Notes under the pieces: model-generated
What the model was told of the DNA's origin: nothing
Seen by the model: only the letters and a program-made list of their open reading frames with translations
Database searches by the model: none
Shown: piece after piece, positions 23,276 through 31,771 of the stretch
Position numbering within the stretch: position 1 is the first letter of the stretch
Layout of the letters: each line of letters starts with the position of its first letter
Position numbers and translations under genes: made by a program
Origin: Chitinophaga cymbidii
GTDB lineage: Bacteria > Bacteroidota > Bacteroidia > Chitinophagales > Chitinophagaceae
Length of the DNA stretch: 64,000 bases
Reading direction: 5' to 3'
NCBI RefSeq assembly: GCF_007992715.1
Contig: NZ_BKAU01000004.1
Span: forward strand, 558,001 to 622,000

Positions 23276-24387
23276 TCATGGCAAAGAAAAACGCATATTT
23301 TCCGCAATCTGTTCCGCACCCCGGTACAGACCTTGCAGAGAAGCTGGAAGAGTGGGGGATGGGGCCCAAAGAGTTTGCCATCAGAACCGGCAAACCTGAA
23401 AAAACCATTACGGCCATTCTGAAAGGTGAAAGCTCCATCACCCCCGATATGGCCGTACAATTTGAGAATGTAACCAGGGTTCCCGCGCATTTCTGGCTCA
23501 ACAGGCAGCGTAACTTTGACGAGTGCAATGCCCGCGAGCGGCAGCGGGAAACGCTGGTTCAATCTATCGGCTGGGCGAAGCAATTCCCTGTTTCTGAAAT
23601 GGTGAAAAAAGGGTGGTTGCCGGATGTGATCACCTGGGAGGAAAAGACGGCCGTGCTGTTGGCTTTCTTCGGTTTTTCAAATCATCACGCCTGGGAAGAT
23701 TATTATTTCAGGCAGCAGCTGAAGGTTTCATTTCGTATATCACTGGTGCAAACCACGGCGCCTTTTGCGATCTCTGCCTGGCTGCGAAAAGGTGAGCTGC
23801 AGGCGGCGGAATTGTCTTCAAAGCCTTATTCTGCGGCTGCATTCAAGGAGGCGTTACCAGAGCTGAAGAAGATCATGGCCAGCCATCCTGCTACGTTTTT
23901 TGACCAGCTACAGGCGATTTGCCAGGAGGCCGGGGTCAAAGTGGTGCATACGCCCTGCCTGCCCAAAACGCCTATCAGCGGAGCAACGCGCTGGTTAAAC
24001 AATACGCCGTTAATTCAACTGACAGGCCGGTATAAAAGAAACGACAGCTTCTGGTTTACTTTCTTTCATGAAGCAGGTCATATTCTGCTGCATGGTAAAA
24101 AAGATATTTTCCTGGAAGATGTGGAGTATGAAAAAAGAAAAGTGACAGAAGATGCGGAGATGAAAGAGAAAGAACAGGAGGCGGATGAGTTTGCAGTAAA
24201 ATGGACGTTTTCGGAGGACGAAGAAGCGGAGGTACTTGCAGTAGCTCCTATATCTGAACAGCATATCCGGCGTTTCGCAAAGAAATTCGGTACGCACCCG
24301 GCGATTATTACCGGCCGGCTGCAGCATAAAGGGATCGTTCCCTATACCTTTGGAAAGCAGTATTTTCAGGCGGTAGACTTTGCCTGA
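23272..24387 (+). CDS. higA: HigA-type antitoxin fused to ImmA/IrrE-type metallopeptidase
   Basis: 371 residues from the ATG overlapping higB (an alternative ATG is 6 bases later). Residues about 15-80 form a HigA/XRE helix-turn-helix (LAEKLEEWGMGPKEFAIRTG, TITAILKGESSITPDMAVQF). The rest is long for an antitoxin: residues 100-240 are helical, then an ImmA/IrrE domain carries the zinc motif HEAGH at 266-270 and the second-ligand segment EQEADEFA at 301-308. Family knowledge says such peptidases cleave DNA-binding repressors or antitoxins. One protein here can both bind DNA or toxin and, potentially, cut a protein. Most HigA antitoxins have no protease, so this architecture is the notable part. 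Confidence 0.82.
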   Translation: MIMAKKNAYFPQSVPHPGTDLAEKLEEWGMGPKEFAIRTGKPEKTITAILKGESSITPDMAVQFENVTRVPAHFWLNRQRNFDECNARERQRETLVQSIGWAKQFPVSEMVKKGWLPDVITWEEKTAVLLAFFGFSNHHAWEDYYFRQQLKVSFRISLVQTTAPFAISAWLRKGELQAAELSSKPYSAAAFKEALPELKKIMASHPATFFDQLQAICQEAGVKVVHTPCLPKTPISGATRWLNNTPLIQLTGRYKRNDSFWFTFFHEAGHILLHGKKDIFLEDVEYEKRKVTEDAEMKEKEQEADEFAVKWTFSEDEEAEVLAVAPISEQHIRRFAKKFGTHPAIITGRLQHKGIVPYTFGKQYFQAVDFA

Positions 24388-24436
24388 AATAGTTATATTG
24401 TGTCAGCTAATTTCACCCTCAACCACGTTATTTCAC

Positions 24437-25123
24437 ATGCAAAAAATGCTTCTCCTCAGCGCGCTTTTCATTACCGCCGCTATCACCGCTTCTGCGCAAA
24501 CCCGCAGTCTCTTTAACGGAAAAGATCATACCGGCTGGCATATAGATGTGCCGGCGAAAGACAAGGACGCCAATGCGCCCAGTCCCTTTATTATCCGCAA
24601 CGGTATGATGGTCAGCCTCGCCAACCCGCAGGGGCATATCATTACGGATGCCGTTTATAAAAACTACCGCCTCCGGGTGGAATACCGCTTTCCCGGTAAA
24701 CCGGGCAACTGCGGCGTGCTGGTGCATGCTTCCACGCCCCGCGTGCTGTACGGCATGTTCCCCAAATCCATCGAAGTGCAGCTGATGCACAGTAATGCCG
24801 GTGATTTCTGGTGTATCGGTGAGGACATTGCCGTGCCGGACATGGAGAAACGCCGCGGCCCGAAAGAGAACTGGGGGGCGGTGGATGGAAAAGAGCGCCG
24901 CATCGTTAACCTGACGGACGATTCAGAACGTCCGCTGGGCAAATGGAACACCATGATCGTGGAGTGCCTCGGCAATGAAGTGAAAGTATGGGTGAACGGC
25001 GACCTGGTGAATCATGGTTTCAACGCCACGGCGAGTGAAGGCCAGATCGCCTTGCAGGCCGAAGGGTCGGAAGTGGAATTCCGTAAAGTGGAGCTGACGC
25101 CGATCAGCAAGCTGACGAAATAG
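24437..25123 (+). CDS. secreted DUF1080 protein (3-keto-disaccharide hydrolase-like)
   Basis: 228 residues from the ATG at 24437, with a clean signal peptide (MLLLSALFITAAITASAQT); the frame's earlier start overlaps the higA stop and is not needed. DUF1080 features: SLFNGKDHTGWHIDV, RLRVEYRFPGKPGNCGVLVH, SIEVQLMHSNAGDFWCIG, WNTMIVECLGNEVKVWVNGDLVNHG, GQIALQAEGSEVEFRKVEL. This jelly-roll family includes the 3-keto-disaccharide hydrolases that split sugars after C3 oxidation. It is probably periplasmic and has its own transcript. The convergent SulP gene begins 4 bases after its stop, with no obvious terminator between them. Confidence 0.85.
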   Translation: MQKMLLLSALFITAAITASAQTRSLFNGKDHTGWHIDVPAKDKDANAPSPFIIRNGMMVSLANPQGHIITDAVYKNYRLRVEYRFPGKPGNCGVLVHASTPRVLYGMFPKSIEVQLMHSNAGDFWCIGEDIAVPDMEKRRGPKENWGAVDGKERRIVNLTDDSERPLGKWNTMIVECLGNEVKVWVNGDLVNHGFNATASEGQIALQAEGSEVEFRKVELTPISKLTK

Positions 25124-25127
25124 TTAC

Positions 25128-26669
25128 CTATGATATCCTGTCCGTGGCTACTTTGTAGTCCGGATCTTCCAGCACATTTACTTCAATAACGTCCGCCGCA
25201 TTTTTCAGCAGCAACTTGCAGTCTTCGCTGAGATGCCGGAGGTGAAGGGTTTTCCCCGCCTTGCGGTATTTTTCCGTGAGCTTGTTCAGCGCCTCTATGC
25301 CGGACATGTCCGCTACGCGGCTCTCCCTGAAATCGATGATCACTTCCTGCGGGTCGTTCTGCACATCGAATTTTTCATGAAAGGCCGTTACGGAGCCGAA
25401 AAATAAAGGACCATAGATCTCGTAATGCTTGACGCCCGAGGCGTCTGTATATTTCCTGGCGCGGATGCGTTTGGCGCTTTCCCAGGCAAACACCAGCGCG
25501 GAAATGATCACGCCGATCAGCACCGCTAGCGCCAGGTTGTGCAGCCACACCGTAATAACGGCCACCAGTATGCCGGTGATCACATCCTGCTTGGGCATCT
25601 TGGTAATGATGCGGAAGCTGACCCATTCAAAAGTACCGATCGCCACCATGATCATTACGCCCACGAGCGCCGCCATCGGTACTTTTTCAATCACCGGCGC
25701 TCCGAACAGGATCACCGCCAGGATGGTAATGGATGCGATGATGCCGGACAGGCGCGCTCTCGCTCCGGCGGAAAGGTTCACGAACGTTTGCGCGATCATC
25801 GCGCAGCCGCCCATCCCGGAAAAAAAGCCGTTGAAGATGTTGGCCGTTCCCTGCGCCACACATTCCTTGTTGCTCCTGCCGCGGTTACCCGTAATTTCAT
25901 CCACAAGGTTCAGCGTCAGCAGACTTTCCGTAAGGCCCACACCAGCCATGATGAGGGCGTAGGGAAAGACCGTTTCCAGCGTATCCAGCGTAAGTGGTAT
26001 GGCCGGAAGATGGAAAGACGGAAGCCCGCCGCTGACGGATGCGATATCTTTTACGGTTTTTGTATCGATGCCAAATCCGAGCACAATGCAGAATACGGCG
26101 ATAATCGCAACGAGCGATGCCGGAACCGCTTTGGTCAGCTTCGGGAAGAACACTACAATGGAAATGGTCAGCATCACAAGCCCTGTCATGATCCACAGCG
26201 GTTGCCCCGAAAGCCAGGCGGGTTCGCCGTTGACGACGGTACGGAACTGTTCGAACTGCGAAGTGAATATGATAATGGCCAGCCCGTTCACAAACCCGTA
26301 CATCACCGGTTGCGGCACCAGCCGGATGAATTTTCCCAATTTAAAGATCCCCACCGCCACCTGCAGCACGCCCGCCAGCGCGACCGCCGCGAAAACATGC
26401 TCCAGGCCATGCGATTGCATGAGCGCCATCAGCACAATGGCCGTAGCGCCCGCGCCTCCGGAAACCATGCCCGGTCTTCCGCCGAGGAGTGAGGTCACCA
26501 ATCCCATAATGAATGCGGCATACAGTCCCACCAGCGGCGGAAATCCCGCAACAATGGCAAATGACAGGGACTCCGGCAGCATGGTCATGGCTACGGTAAG
26601 GCCGGCAAGGACCTCGTTTTTATAATTCACTTTCTGGGAAAAATCGAACAGGTTCAGGTACGCTTTCAT
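25128..26669 (-). CDS. SulP-family inorganic anion transporter with STAS domain
   Basis: 513 residues with 10-12 membrane segments and the SulP signatures GLTVAMTMLPESLSFAIVAG, PPLVGLYAAFIMGLVTSLLGGRPGMVSGGAGATAIV and GMGGCAMIAQTFVNLSAGARARLSG. A cytoplasmic STAS domain follows (about 405-505: EVIIDFRESRVADMSGIEALNKLTEKYRKAGKTLHLRHLSEDC). Known SulP proteins move sulfate, bicarbonate or related anions, often with Na+ or H+; this particular substrate is not visible in the sequence. The promoter at 26690-26697 reads towards it. Confidence 0.92.
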   Translation of the reverse strand: MKAYLNLFDFSQKVNYKNEVLAGLTVAMTMLPESLSFAIVAGFPPLVGLYAAFIMGLVTSLLGGRPGMVSGGAGATAIVLMALMQSHGLEHVFAAVALAGVLQVAVGIFKLGKFIRLVPQPVMYGFVNGLAIIIFTSQFEQFRTVVNGEPAWLSGQPLWIMTGLVMLTISIVVFFPKLTKAVPASLVAIIAVFCIVLGFGIDTKTVKDIASVSGGLPSFHLPAIPLTLDTLETVFPYALIMAGVGLTESLLTLNLVDEITGNRGRSNKECVAQGTANIFNGFFSGMGGCAMIAQTFVNLSAGARARLSGIIASITILAVILFGAPVIEKVPMAALVGVMIMVAIGTFEWVSFRIITKMPKQDVITGILVAVITVWLHNLALAVLIGVIISALVFAWESAKRIRARKYTDASGVKHYEIYGPLFFGSVTAFHEKFDVQNDPQEVIIDFRESRVADMSGIEALNKLTEKYRKAGKTLHLRHLSEDCKLLLKNAADVIEVNVLEDPDYKVATDRIS

Positions 26670-26689
26670 GCAACATGCTTTGGAAGGCG

Positions 26690-26697
26690 CAAAGGTA
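26690..26697 (-). promoter_or_regulatory. -7 promoter element of the SulP gene
   Basis: On the reverse strand this reads TACCTTTG, a perfect TAnnTTTG. It ends about 20 bases before the ATG at 26669, giving a short 5' leader. It lies between the SulP gene and the end of the AraC gene. Confidence 0.55.
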
Positions 26698-26708
26698 GCA
26701 AAGAATGC

Positions 26709-27635
26709 CTAGACGCGGTGAAATATATGCTGCCGGTACTGTTCGGGGCTGCTGCCGGTGTGCTTGCGGAAGAAACGGCAGAAATAGGAACTGTCTGAAA
26801 AGGAGAGGTTGAGGGATATCTGGCTGATAGTTTGTTCTGTTTGCACCAGCTGGGCTTTGGCTTCCAGCAATAGCTGCTCCTGGATGTAGTAACTGGCGGA
26901 TTTGCCGGTCTGCTCCCGGATGGTGTCATTCAGGTAACCGGGCGTAACGAACAGCATGGCCGCATAATCCGATATCCGCCTTTTGTCCGCATAATGTTGC
27001 GCGACCAGTTTTTTGAATTGCGCCACGAGCAATTGCCGGCGGGGGATGGCGGTGTCTTTTGCCTGCTGCAGATGTGCGTACAGGCGTTCCAGCTCTATCA
27101 GCATCACGTTCAGGTAGAGCCTTACCAGCAAATCGTCATTCATTGTTTTGCGGCGGCAGTACTCGGTATTCATTTTCGAGAATAACGCAGTGATCTGGCC
27201 GACAGCGGTGGCGGACAGCCGGAGAAAAGGCGGTTTGTCCGGCTGGAAAAACGGGTAGTGGTGGAGTTTCACCTGGTTACGCAGGCAAAGCAGGAAATAA
27301 TCTGTATCAAAGATGCAGTGAAACCCTTTGATATCCGGGCTCCAGTATTCCGTTGCGTGCAAAGTGTTTTCGGGAATAAAATATATGCTGCCCGCCTCAA
27401 AAGTATAGGAGCGGTGGCCGATGGTTTCCCGCGCGGTGCCGGCGGTGATCAGCACCATGGTGTAGAAGTTGCGGCGATCGGATGGCTGGTTACCGTTTTT
27501 GACGGAAGGGCGCAGCTTTTCGAGCGGCACTACTTCCATGAAAGCCGTGTCTGTACTGGCCTGGCACTGCCGCGTTTCATAGGCGAAGTGTACTTTGAAA
27601 TCGCGCGGGTTCTTTATGTTGATAGTGCTTTGCAT
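26709..27635 (-). CDS. AraC-family transcriptional regulator
   Basis: 308 residues from the ATG at 27635; the frame's upstream TTG is only 15 bases earlier and is less likely. The N-terminal cupin (about 45-120: AFMEVVPLEKLRPS, TAGTARETIGHRSYTFEAGSIYFIPENTLHATEY) recognises a ligand, and the C-terminal AraC domain (about 205-300) carries two helix-turn-helix units (RRISDYAAMLFVTPGYLNDTIREQTGKSASYYI; ISQISLNLSFSDSSYFCRFFRKHTGSSPEQYR). It is a cytoplasmic transcription factor. It is on the same strand as SulP, 39 bases away, and as the phosphoesterase gene, 50 bases away; its target and ligand are unknown. Confidence 0.88.
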   Translation of the reverse strand: MQSTINIKNPRDFKVHFAYETRQCQASTDTAFMEVVPLEKLRPSVKNGNQPSDRRNFYTMVLITAGTARETIGHRSYTFEAGSIYFIPENTLHATEYWSPDIKGFHCIFDTDYFLLCLRNQVKLHHYPFFQPDKPPFLRLSATAVGQITALFSKMNTEYCRRKTMNDDLLVRLYLNVMLIELERLYAHLQQAKDTAIPRRQLLVAQFKKLVAQHYADKRRISDYAAMLFVTPGYLNDTIREQTGKSASYYIQEQLLLEAKAQLVQTEQTISQISLNLSFSDSSYFCRFFRKHTGSSPEQYRQHIFHRV

Positions 27636-27647
27636 GACGATGTCCTG

Positions 27648-27683
27648 CAAATATATACAAAATGCATCGTTGTTGCAAAATTA
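27648..27683 (-). promoter_or_regulatory. two -7-like elements upstream of the AraC gene
   Basis: On the reverse strand TATATTTG (27655 to 27648) and TAATTTTG (27683 to 27676) both match TAnnTTTG perfectly. The nearer one ends 12 bases before the ATG at 27635. Either could be used; having two suggests alternative starts or chance in AT-rich DNA. Confidence 0.45.
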
Positions 27684-27685
27684 TA

Positions 27686-29539
27686 TCATGGCTTTATCTC
27701 CAGGCACAGCAGCTTCCCGTCCATCGAGGAAGTGATCACGGTGTTGCTATCCACCGGCTGCGCGGTGTTGACGAGGCAATTCGAGAATTTATGCTTCCAC
27801 AGCAGGGAGCCGTCGGCAGCGGACAGGGCATACAGCACGCCGGAGCCGGTGGGCACGTACAGCACGCCGTTATATTCGTTGAGGGGAGAAGGGCATATCT
27901 CGTAACCCATCTCTACCGGCGATTTCCAGATCATTTCCCGTTCGTTGCTGCGGGCGTTGAAGGCGAGCACCTGTCCCTGCATGGTCTTGGCATACACGCG
28001 GTTGCTGTCCGGCGAAATACCCATGGATTCGCGCACCCAGTTGGCGGTATCGCGGAAACGCCAGACTTCTTCGCCGGTGCCGGTTTGCAGCACGGTCATA
28101 TAGCGGTCCGGCGAAACGATCCACGCCTTTTGGTCGAAGGCCACCGGCCAGCATGCGGCGGGAGAGAACATGCGGTTGTTGGCGCCGTTGGTCCAGTCCC
28201 ACAAAGGCTTGCCGGTAGCGGCGTCCAGCGCATAGAAATGATTGCCCCAGGAGCCGAAGAGCACTTTGTTCTCATAAATGAACGGCTTCGTTTCCACGAA
28301 ACCCTTCACGCCGTCATAATCCCAGCGGAGCTTGCCGCTGCTGATCTCCCAGGCCCTGCAATGGCCGTCCGATCCCGCAACGACCGCAAGTCCGTCATAT
28401 GCCGCGGCGGATGATACGATGGCTTTGCCGGTAGCTCGTTTCCAGGCGGGTTTGCCGTTTTTCAGCCGGAGGCAGTACACGGTGCCGTCTGTGCAGGGAA
28501 CGATCACATGGCCGTCATGCACTAACGGCGTCGAATATATTTTCCCGCCGGCTTTGTACGTCCAGCGCCGCTTGCCGGTTTTCAGGTCCAGCGCTTTGAT
28601 CTCGCCGTTGGTGTTGGTGTAAATGACTTTGTCTTCCGTGATGGCGACGGCGCTGCCCATATCGCCGGCTTCCTGTACCTGCCATTTTATTTGTACCTGT
28701 GGGTAAGCAGCGTTCATGCTGTAGGAAGGACGCGGCGGGTTGGGCATCCAGGCGGGCTTGCCGGTGGTGTTGACCTTGTGCCAGGCCGCCAGCGTTTCCA
28801 TGCCGGGTGTGCGCTCGTTGAACACCAGTTCTCCGGGCGTAACGGAAACGATGTTGTATCCGCCAACGGGTTTTTTCGCGCGGAGGTTGGAGCGGCACAT
28901 CACGCCGGGCACGCCTTCCCAGTTGTACGCCCTGTTCACATGCCCGTGCCCGCAGAGCATGATCTTTACGTTGCGGTCGCGCAGGCGATCCAGCACGTCA
29001 TACCAGTTGTTGAGCCCGCTGTCCTGCGGATAGTGATTGATATAGATAATGGGTAATTCCCTGTTCTGTTGCTGTTGCAGCTGCCCGTCCAGCCACACGA
29101 GGTTTTCCCGCGGCACCTGTCCCGGTCCCATGCGCATGTTCGGGCCGCAGTTGGTGCCGAGGAACCAGTATCCCTTGTGCATGAAGCTGAAGGTTTCGTT
29201 ACCGTATACGGTCCTGAAGGAATTGCAGCCGCTTTCGGACCATTTCGTGTCGTGATTGCCGGGAATGATGTGCCAGGGTTTGTTGAGCCGGGTGATGATG
29301 CTTTTGGAGAGGCGCAGCTCCTCATCGGAACCAAACTCTGTAACGTCCCCGGAAAAGATCACGAAATCGATCTGCGGTTGTTGATTGATGTCCGCGATGG
29401 TGCGTTCCAGGTCTTCCTGCCCCGTTTGCGTGCCTACGTGGGTATCTGTGACCAGTGCGAAGCGGAAGAGGGTATCTTGTGCCGGAGCGGCAAGGGCCGC
29501 CAGGCACAGCACCTGGAAAATGAAGAGTAGCTTTCTCAT
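27686..29539 (-). CDS. secreted metallophosphoesterase fused to PQQ-like beta-propeller
   Basis: 617 residues with signal peptide MRKLLFIFQVLCLAALAAPAQD. The N-terminal half (about 25-240) is a calcineurin-like phosphoesterase with all metal motifs: VTDTHVG, SGDVTEF, PGNHDTKW, INHYPQD and LCGHGHVNR. The C-terminal half (about 290-617) is a PQQ-binding-like beta-propeller with repeats such as IKALDLKTGKRRWTYKAGGK, VYCLRLKNGKPAWKRA and FYALDAATGKPLWDWTNGAN. The propeller probably acts as a binding or scaffold module because no cofactor residues are obvious. It is likely periplasmic. Substrate unknown; the fusion occurs in other Bacteroidota as far as I recall, so it is not called new. Confidence 0.85.
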   Translation of the reverse strand: MRKLLFIFQVLCLAALAAPAQDTLFRFALVTDTHVGTQTGQEDLERTIADINQQPQIDFVIFSGDVTEFGSDEELRLSKSIITRLNKPWHIIPGNHDTKWSESGCNSFRTVYGNETFSFMHKGYWFLGTNCGPNMRMGPGQVPRENLVWLDGQLQQQQNRELPIIYINHYPQDSGLNNWYDVLDRLRDRNVKIMLCGHGHVNRAYNWEGVPGVMCRSNLRAKKPVGGYNIVSVTPGELVFNERTPGMETLAAWHKVNTTGKPAWMPNPPRPSYSMNAAYPQVQIKWQVQEAGDMGSAVAITEDKVIYTNTNGEIKALDLKTGKRRWTYKAGGKIYSTPLVHDGHVIVPCTDGTVYCLRLKNGKPAWKRATGKAIVSSAAAYDGLAVVAGSDGHCRAWEISSGKLRWDYDGVKGFVETKPFIYENKVLFGSWGNHFYALDAATGKPLWDWTNGANNRMFSPAACWPVAFDQKAWIVSPDRYMTVLQTGTGEEVWRFRDTANWVRESMGISPDSNRVYAKTMQGQVLAFNARSNEREMIWKSPVEMGYEICPSPLNEYNGVLYVPTGSGVLYALSAADGSLLWKHKFSNCLVNTAQPVDSNTVITSSMDGKLLCLEIKP

Positions 29540-29592
29540 GACGAGAAAAATACAACTTTCCTCTAATTTTTAATAGATAGCTGGATGGATGG

Positions 29593-29913
29593 TCATTTGT
29601 AGTCTTCCCGCACGGGGCTGAACGAATCGATCAACCGGCATTCGGTTACCGCCTTTCCGCCGTGTGGCGTGTGGGGCGGGATGAGCAGCACATCGTGTTC
29701 CCGGAGGATATGCTTTACGCCGTCCAGCTCCATTTCCAGTGTGCCGGAGAGGACGTAGGTCATTTGTTCGTGCATATGCTCATGTACGGGGAACACTGTG
29801 CCGGCTTTGGCTTCCCAGTAGGCCAGCGTATGTTTTTCACCGTGAACGAAGCGGCCGGTCATACCTGGAAGCGTTTCACGGGAGGGTTTGTTCTGGAATG
29901 ATTCAGGATTCAT
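29593..29913 (-). CDS. cupin-domain protein
   Basis: 106 residues from the ATG at 29913 (MNPESFQNKPSRETLPG). A single cupin barrel with the metal-binding pattern PVHEHMHEQMTYVLSGTLEMELDG (His-x-His-x-x-x-Gln/Glu) and the second motif LIPPHTPHGGKAV. Typically such small cupins bind sugar derivatives or act as isomerases or sensors. It sits 10 bases downstream of the GH130 gene, so it is in the same transcript and may handle the sugar that GH130 releases. Its exact activity is unknown. Confidence 0.82.
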   Translation of the reverse strand: MNPESFQNKPSRETLPGMTGRFVHGEKHTLAYWEAKAGTVFPVHEHMHEQMTYVLSGTLEMELDGVKHILREHDVLLIPPHTPHGGKAVTECRLIDSFSPVREDYK

Positions 29914-29923
29914 TGTGGTAAAA

Positions 29924-31078
29924 TTACTTATTCTGCGGAATATCATCTCCGGGCGCATCCTTGCGGGGATTGTACACGGCCACGGCTACACGTGAATCGG
30001 CGCAACCATAATACAGGTACCATTTCTTTTTGAAGTACACGAGGCCCTCGATGAACACGGTGCCATCCACATACTGACCGCTTTTTTCAAAGGGTTCCAC
30101 CGGCCGCAGGAACGGCACGTCCAGCCGCGCGATCGCTTTGGTCGGGTCCTGCAGGTCGAACAGCACCTGGCCGGCGCAGTAGGCGTTGCCGTTATAACGC
30201 TGGTCGCCACCGGCGCCGCGTTTGTTCTTGCCGTTGTACAGCAGCACGATGCCTTTGTCCGTCATCACCGCGGGCGGCCCGCACTCGGTGAGATCGCTGT
30301 CGAAATAACCCCTACGTGGACGAATAAACGCTTTCAGGCTGTCCTTTTCATTCAGCACCGGCGCCCAGTTCACCAGGTCATCGGAAGTAGCGCCATATAC
30401 GGCGTTCTCGCCCCAGTACATAAAATACCGGCCGTTTACCTTGCTGATCACCAGCTTGCCGTCCACCACCTTTGTAACGATCGAAGCGGACTTGCTCCAG
30501 GTATTGAGGAAGCGGCCATTGTAGGCATCCTCGAAAGCGGGGCCGTGCTTTTCCCAGTGCACAAGGTCCCGCGACGTGGCCACGCCCAGCCGGGCATTCT
30601 TCCGGTTCCATTGCGTATAGAGCATCACGTACAATCCATCTTCCGTAACGGCCACCCGCGGGTCTTCACATCCGCCGGGATATTCATTCTCCCGCTGGCT
30701 GTCTTCTCCCGGATAGAGCACCGGCGTGGGCAGCCGTTTGAATGAACGGCCGTTCCTGCTTTCCGCGTAGCCAATGCGGGAAGTCCTTTTACCGATGCCG
30801 ACGCCGGATTTGTCTTCCGCGCGGTACAGCACCACGATCTTTTTCTTTTTCACGGCAGCGGCGGGGTTGAATGTATCGTTGGATTCCCAGGCTACCGTTT
30901 GCTTTTGCATCGGGCAGCTGAACCAGGTGTCTTCACGGGGAGAGATCACGGGATTGACCTTCGCGGGCCGCACAAATCCTCCCAGCGCCCAGTCGGGCAG
31001 CACATTCTCCTGTTGCGCGTAAAGGGTGGAAAAAAGAAAAAGACAGGCGGTCAGCGGAACAAGCAGCTTTTTTATCAT
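29924..31078 (-). CDS. GH130 family beta-mannosidase/phosphorylase-like, secreted
   Basis: 384 residues from the ATG at 31078 (the frame opens 18 bases earlier with TTG). Signal peptide MIKKLLVPLTACLFLFSTLYAQ. A five-bladed propeller with the GH130 hallmarks YPGGCEDPRVAVTEDGLYVMLYTQW, VLYRAEDKSGVGIGKRTSRIGYAES and DGTVFIEGLVYFKKKWYLYYGCADSRVAV. GH130 contains both phosphorylases and hydrolases acting on beta-mannosides or related glycans; a signal peptide makes a hydrolase in the periplasm or surface more likely than a phosphate-dependent phosphorylase. The last 100 residues are typical for the family. It is followed by the cupin gene after 10 bases. Confidence 0.85.
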   Translation of the reverse strand: MIKKLLVPLTACLFLFSTLYAQQENVLPDWALGGFVRPAKVNPVISPREDTWFSCPMQKQTVAWESNDTFNPAAAVKKKKIVVLYRAEDKSGVGIGKRTSRIGYAESRNGRSFKRLPTPVLYPGEDSQRENEYPGGCEDPRVAVTEDGLYVMLYTQWNRKNARLGVATSRDLVHWEKHGPAFEDAYNGRFLNTWSKSASIVTKVVDGKLVISKVNGRYFMYWGENAVYGATSDDLVNWAPVLNEKDSLKAFIRPRRGYFDSDLTECGPPAVMTDKGIVLLYNGKNKRGAGGDQRYNGNAYCAGQVLFDLQDPTKAIARLDVPFLRPVEPFEKSGQYVDGTVFIEGLVYFKKKWYLYYGCADSRVAVAVYNPRKDAPGDDIPQNK

Positions 31079-31136
31079 AATACGGTCTTTGAACAACCCG
31101 ATAAATATATCTAATTTGATGACAAATCGTTAACCG

Positions 31137-31697
31137 ATGGAAGCTTTTTTTGAAACGGTGCGCAGCTTTACGCCGCTTTCCCCCGAAAGCAGGGATGCTT
31201 TTGCCGGCATCCTGAAAAAAATGGAAGTGCCGAAAGGAGAAACGCTGGTAACGGAGCATGGCGTTTGCAATTACATCTATTTTATTGAAAGCGGGCTCAC
31301 CCGCACCTATTATCTGAAAGACGGAAAAGATATCACGGACTGGATCAGCCTGAACGGCACATTTGCCTGTTCCATCGTGAGCTTTATCACGCGCCGGCCG
31401 GACATCCGCATCATCGAAACGCTGGAGGACTGCGTGCTGTGGGCTATTCACTATGACGACATCGAACAGCTGTTCCGGCAGTTTCACGAGATAGAACGTT
31501 TCGGGCGTCTGCTGGTCAACAGCGGTATCGTACAGATGCAGCAGCGTTTTGACGAACTGTATTTTGCGACGGCGCAGGACCGTTATCATACATTGATGAA
31601 CAATCATCCGGAGATCATTCAGCGGGTACCCTTAGGCATGGTGGCTTCCTATCTCGGCATCACGCAGGAAACCCTGAGCCGCATCCGGCGGCATTGA
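31137..31697 (+). CDS. Crp/Fnr-family transcriptional regulator
   Basis: 186 residues, short but usual for Bacteroidota members. The cyclic-nucleotide-like cupin (about 20-120: VPKGETLVTEHGVCNYIYFIESGLTRTYYLKDGKDITDWI) precedes a C-terminal helix-turn-helix (RVPLGMVASYLGITQETLSRIRR). It is divergent from the GH130 gene (58 bases) and followed by DoxX. The ligand is not clear; no Cys cluster for an Fe-S sensor is present. Promoter elements in the short divergent gap are weak. Confidence 0.9.
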   Translation: MEAFFETVRSFTPLSPESRDAFAGILKKMEVPKGETLVTEHGVCNYIYFIESGLTRTYYLKDGKDITDWISLNGTFACSIVSFITRRPDIRIIETLEDCVLWAIHYDDIEQLFRQFHEIERFGRLLVNSGIVQMQQRFDELYFATAQDRYHTLMNNHPEIIQRVPLGMVASYLGITQETLSRIRRH

Positions 31698-31771
31698 GCT
31701 TTTTTTGACAAATGTCAAAGGAACCCCCGGCACGCTACCCCAACTTTGTGGTAAATAAACACACATTTACC

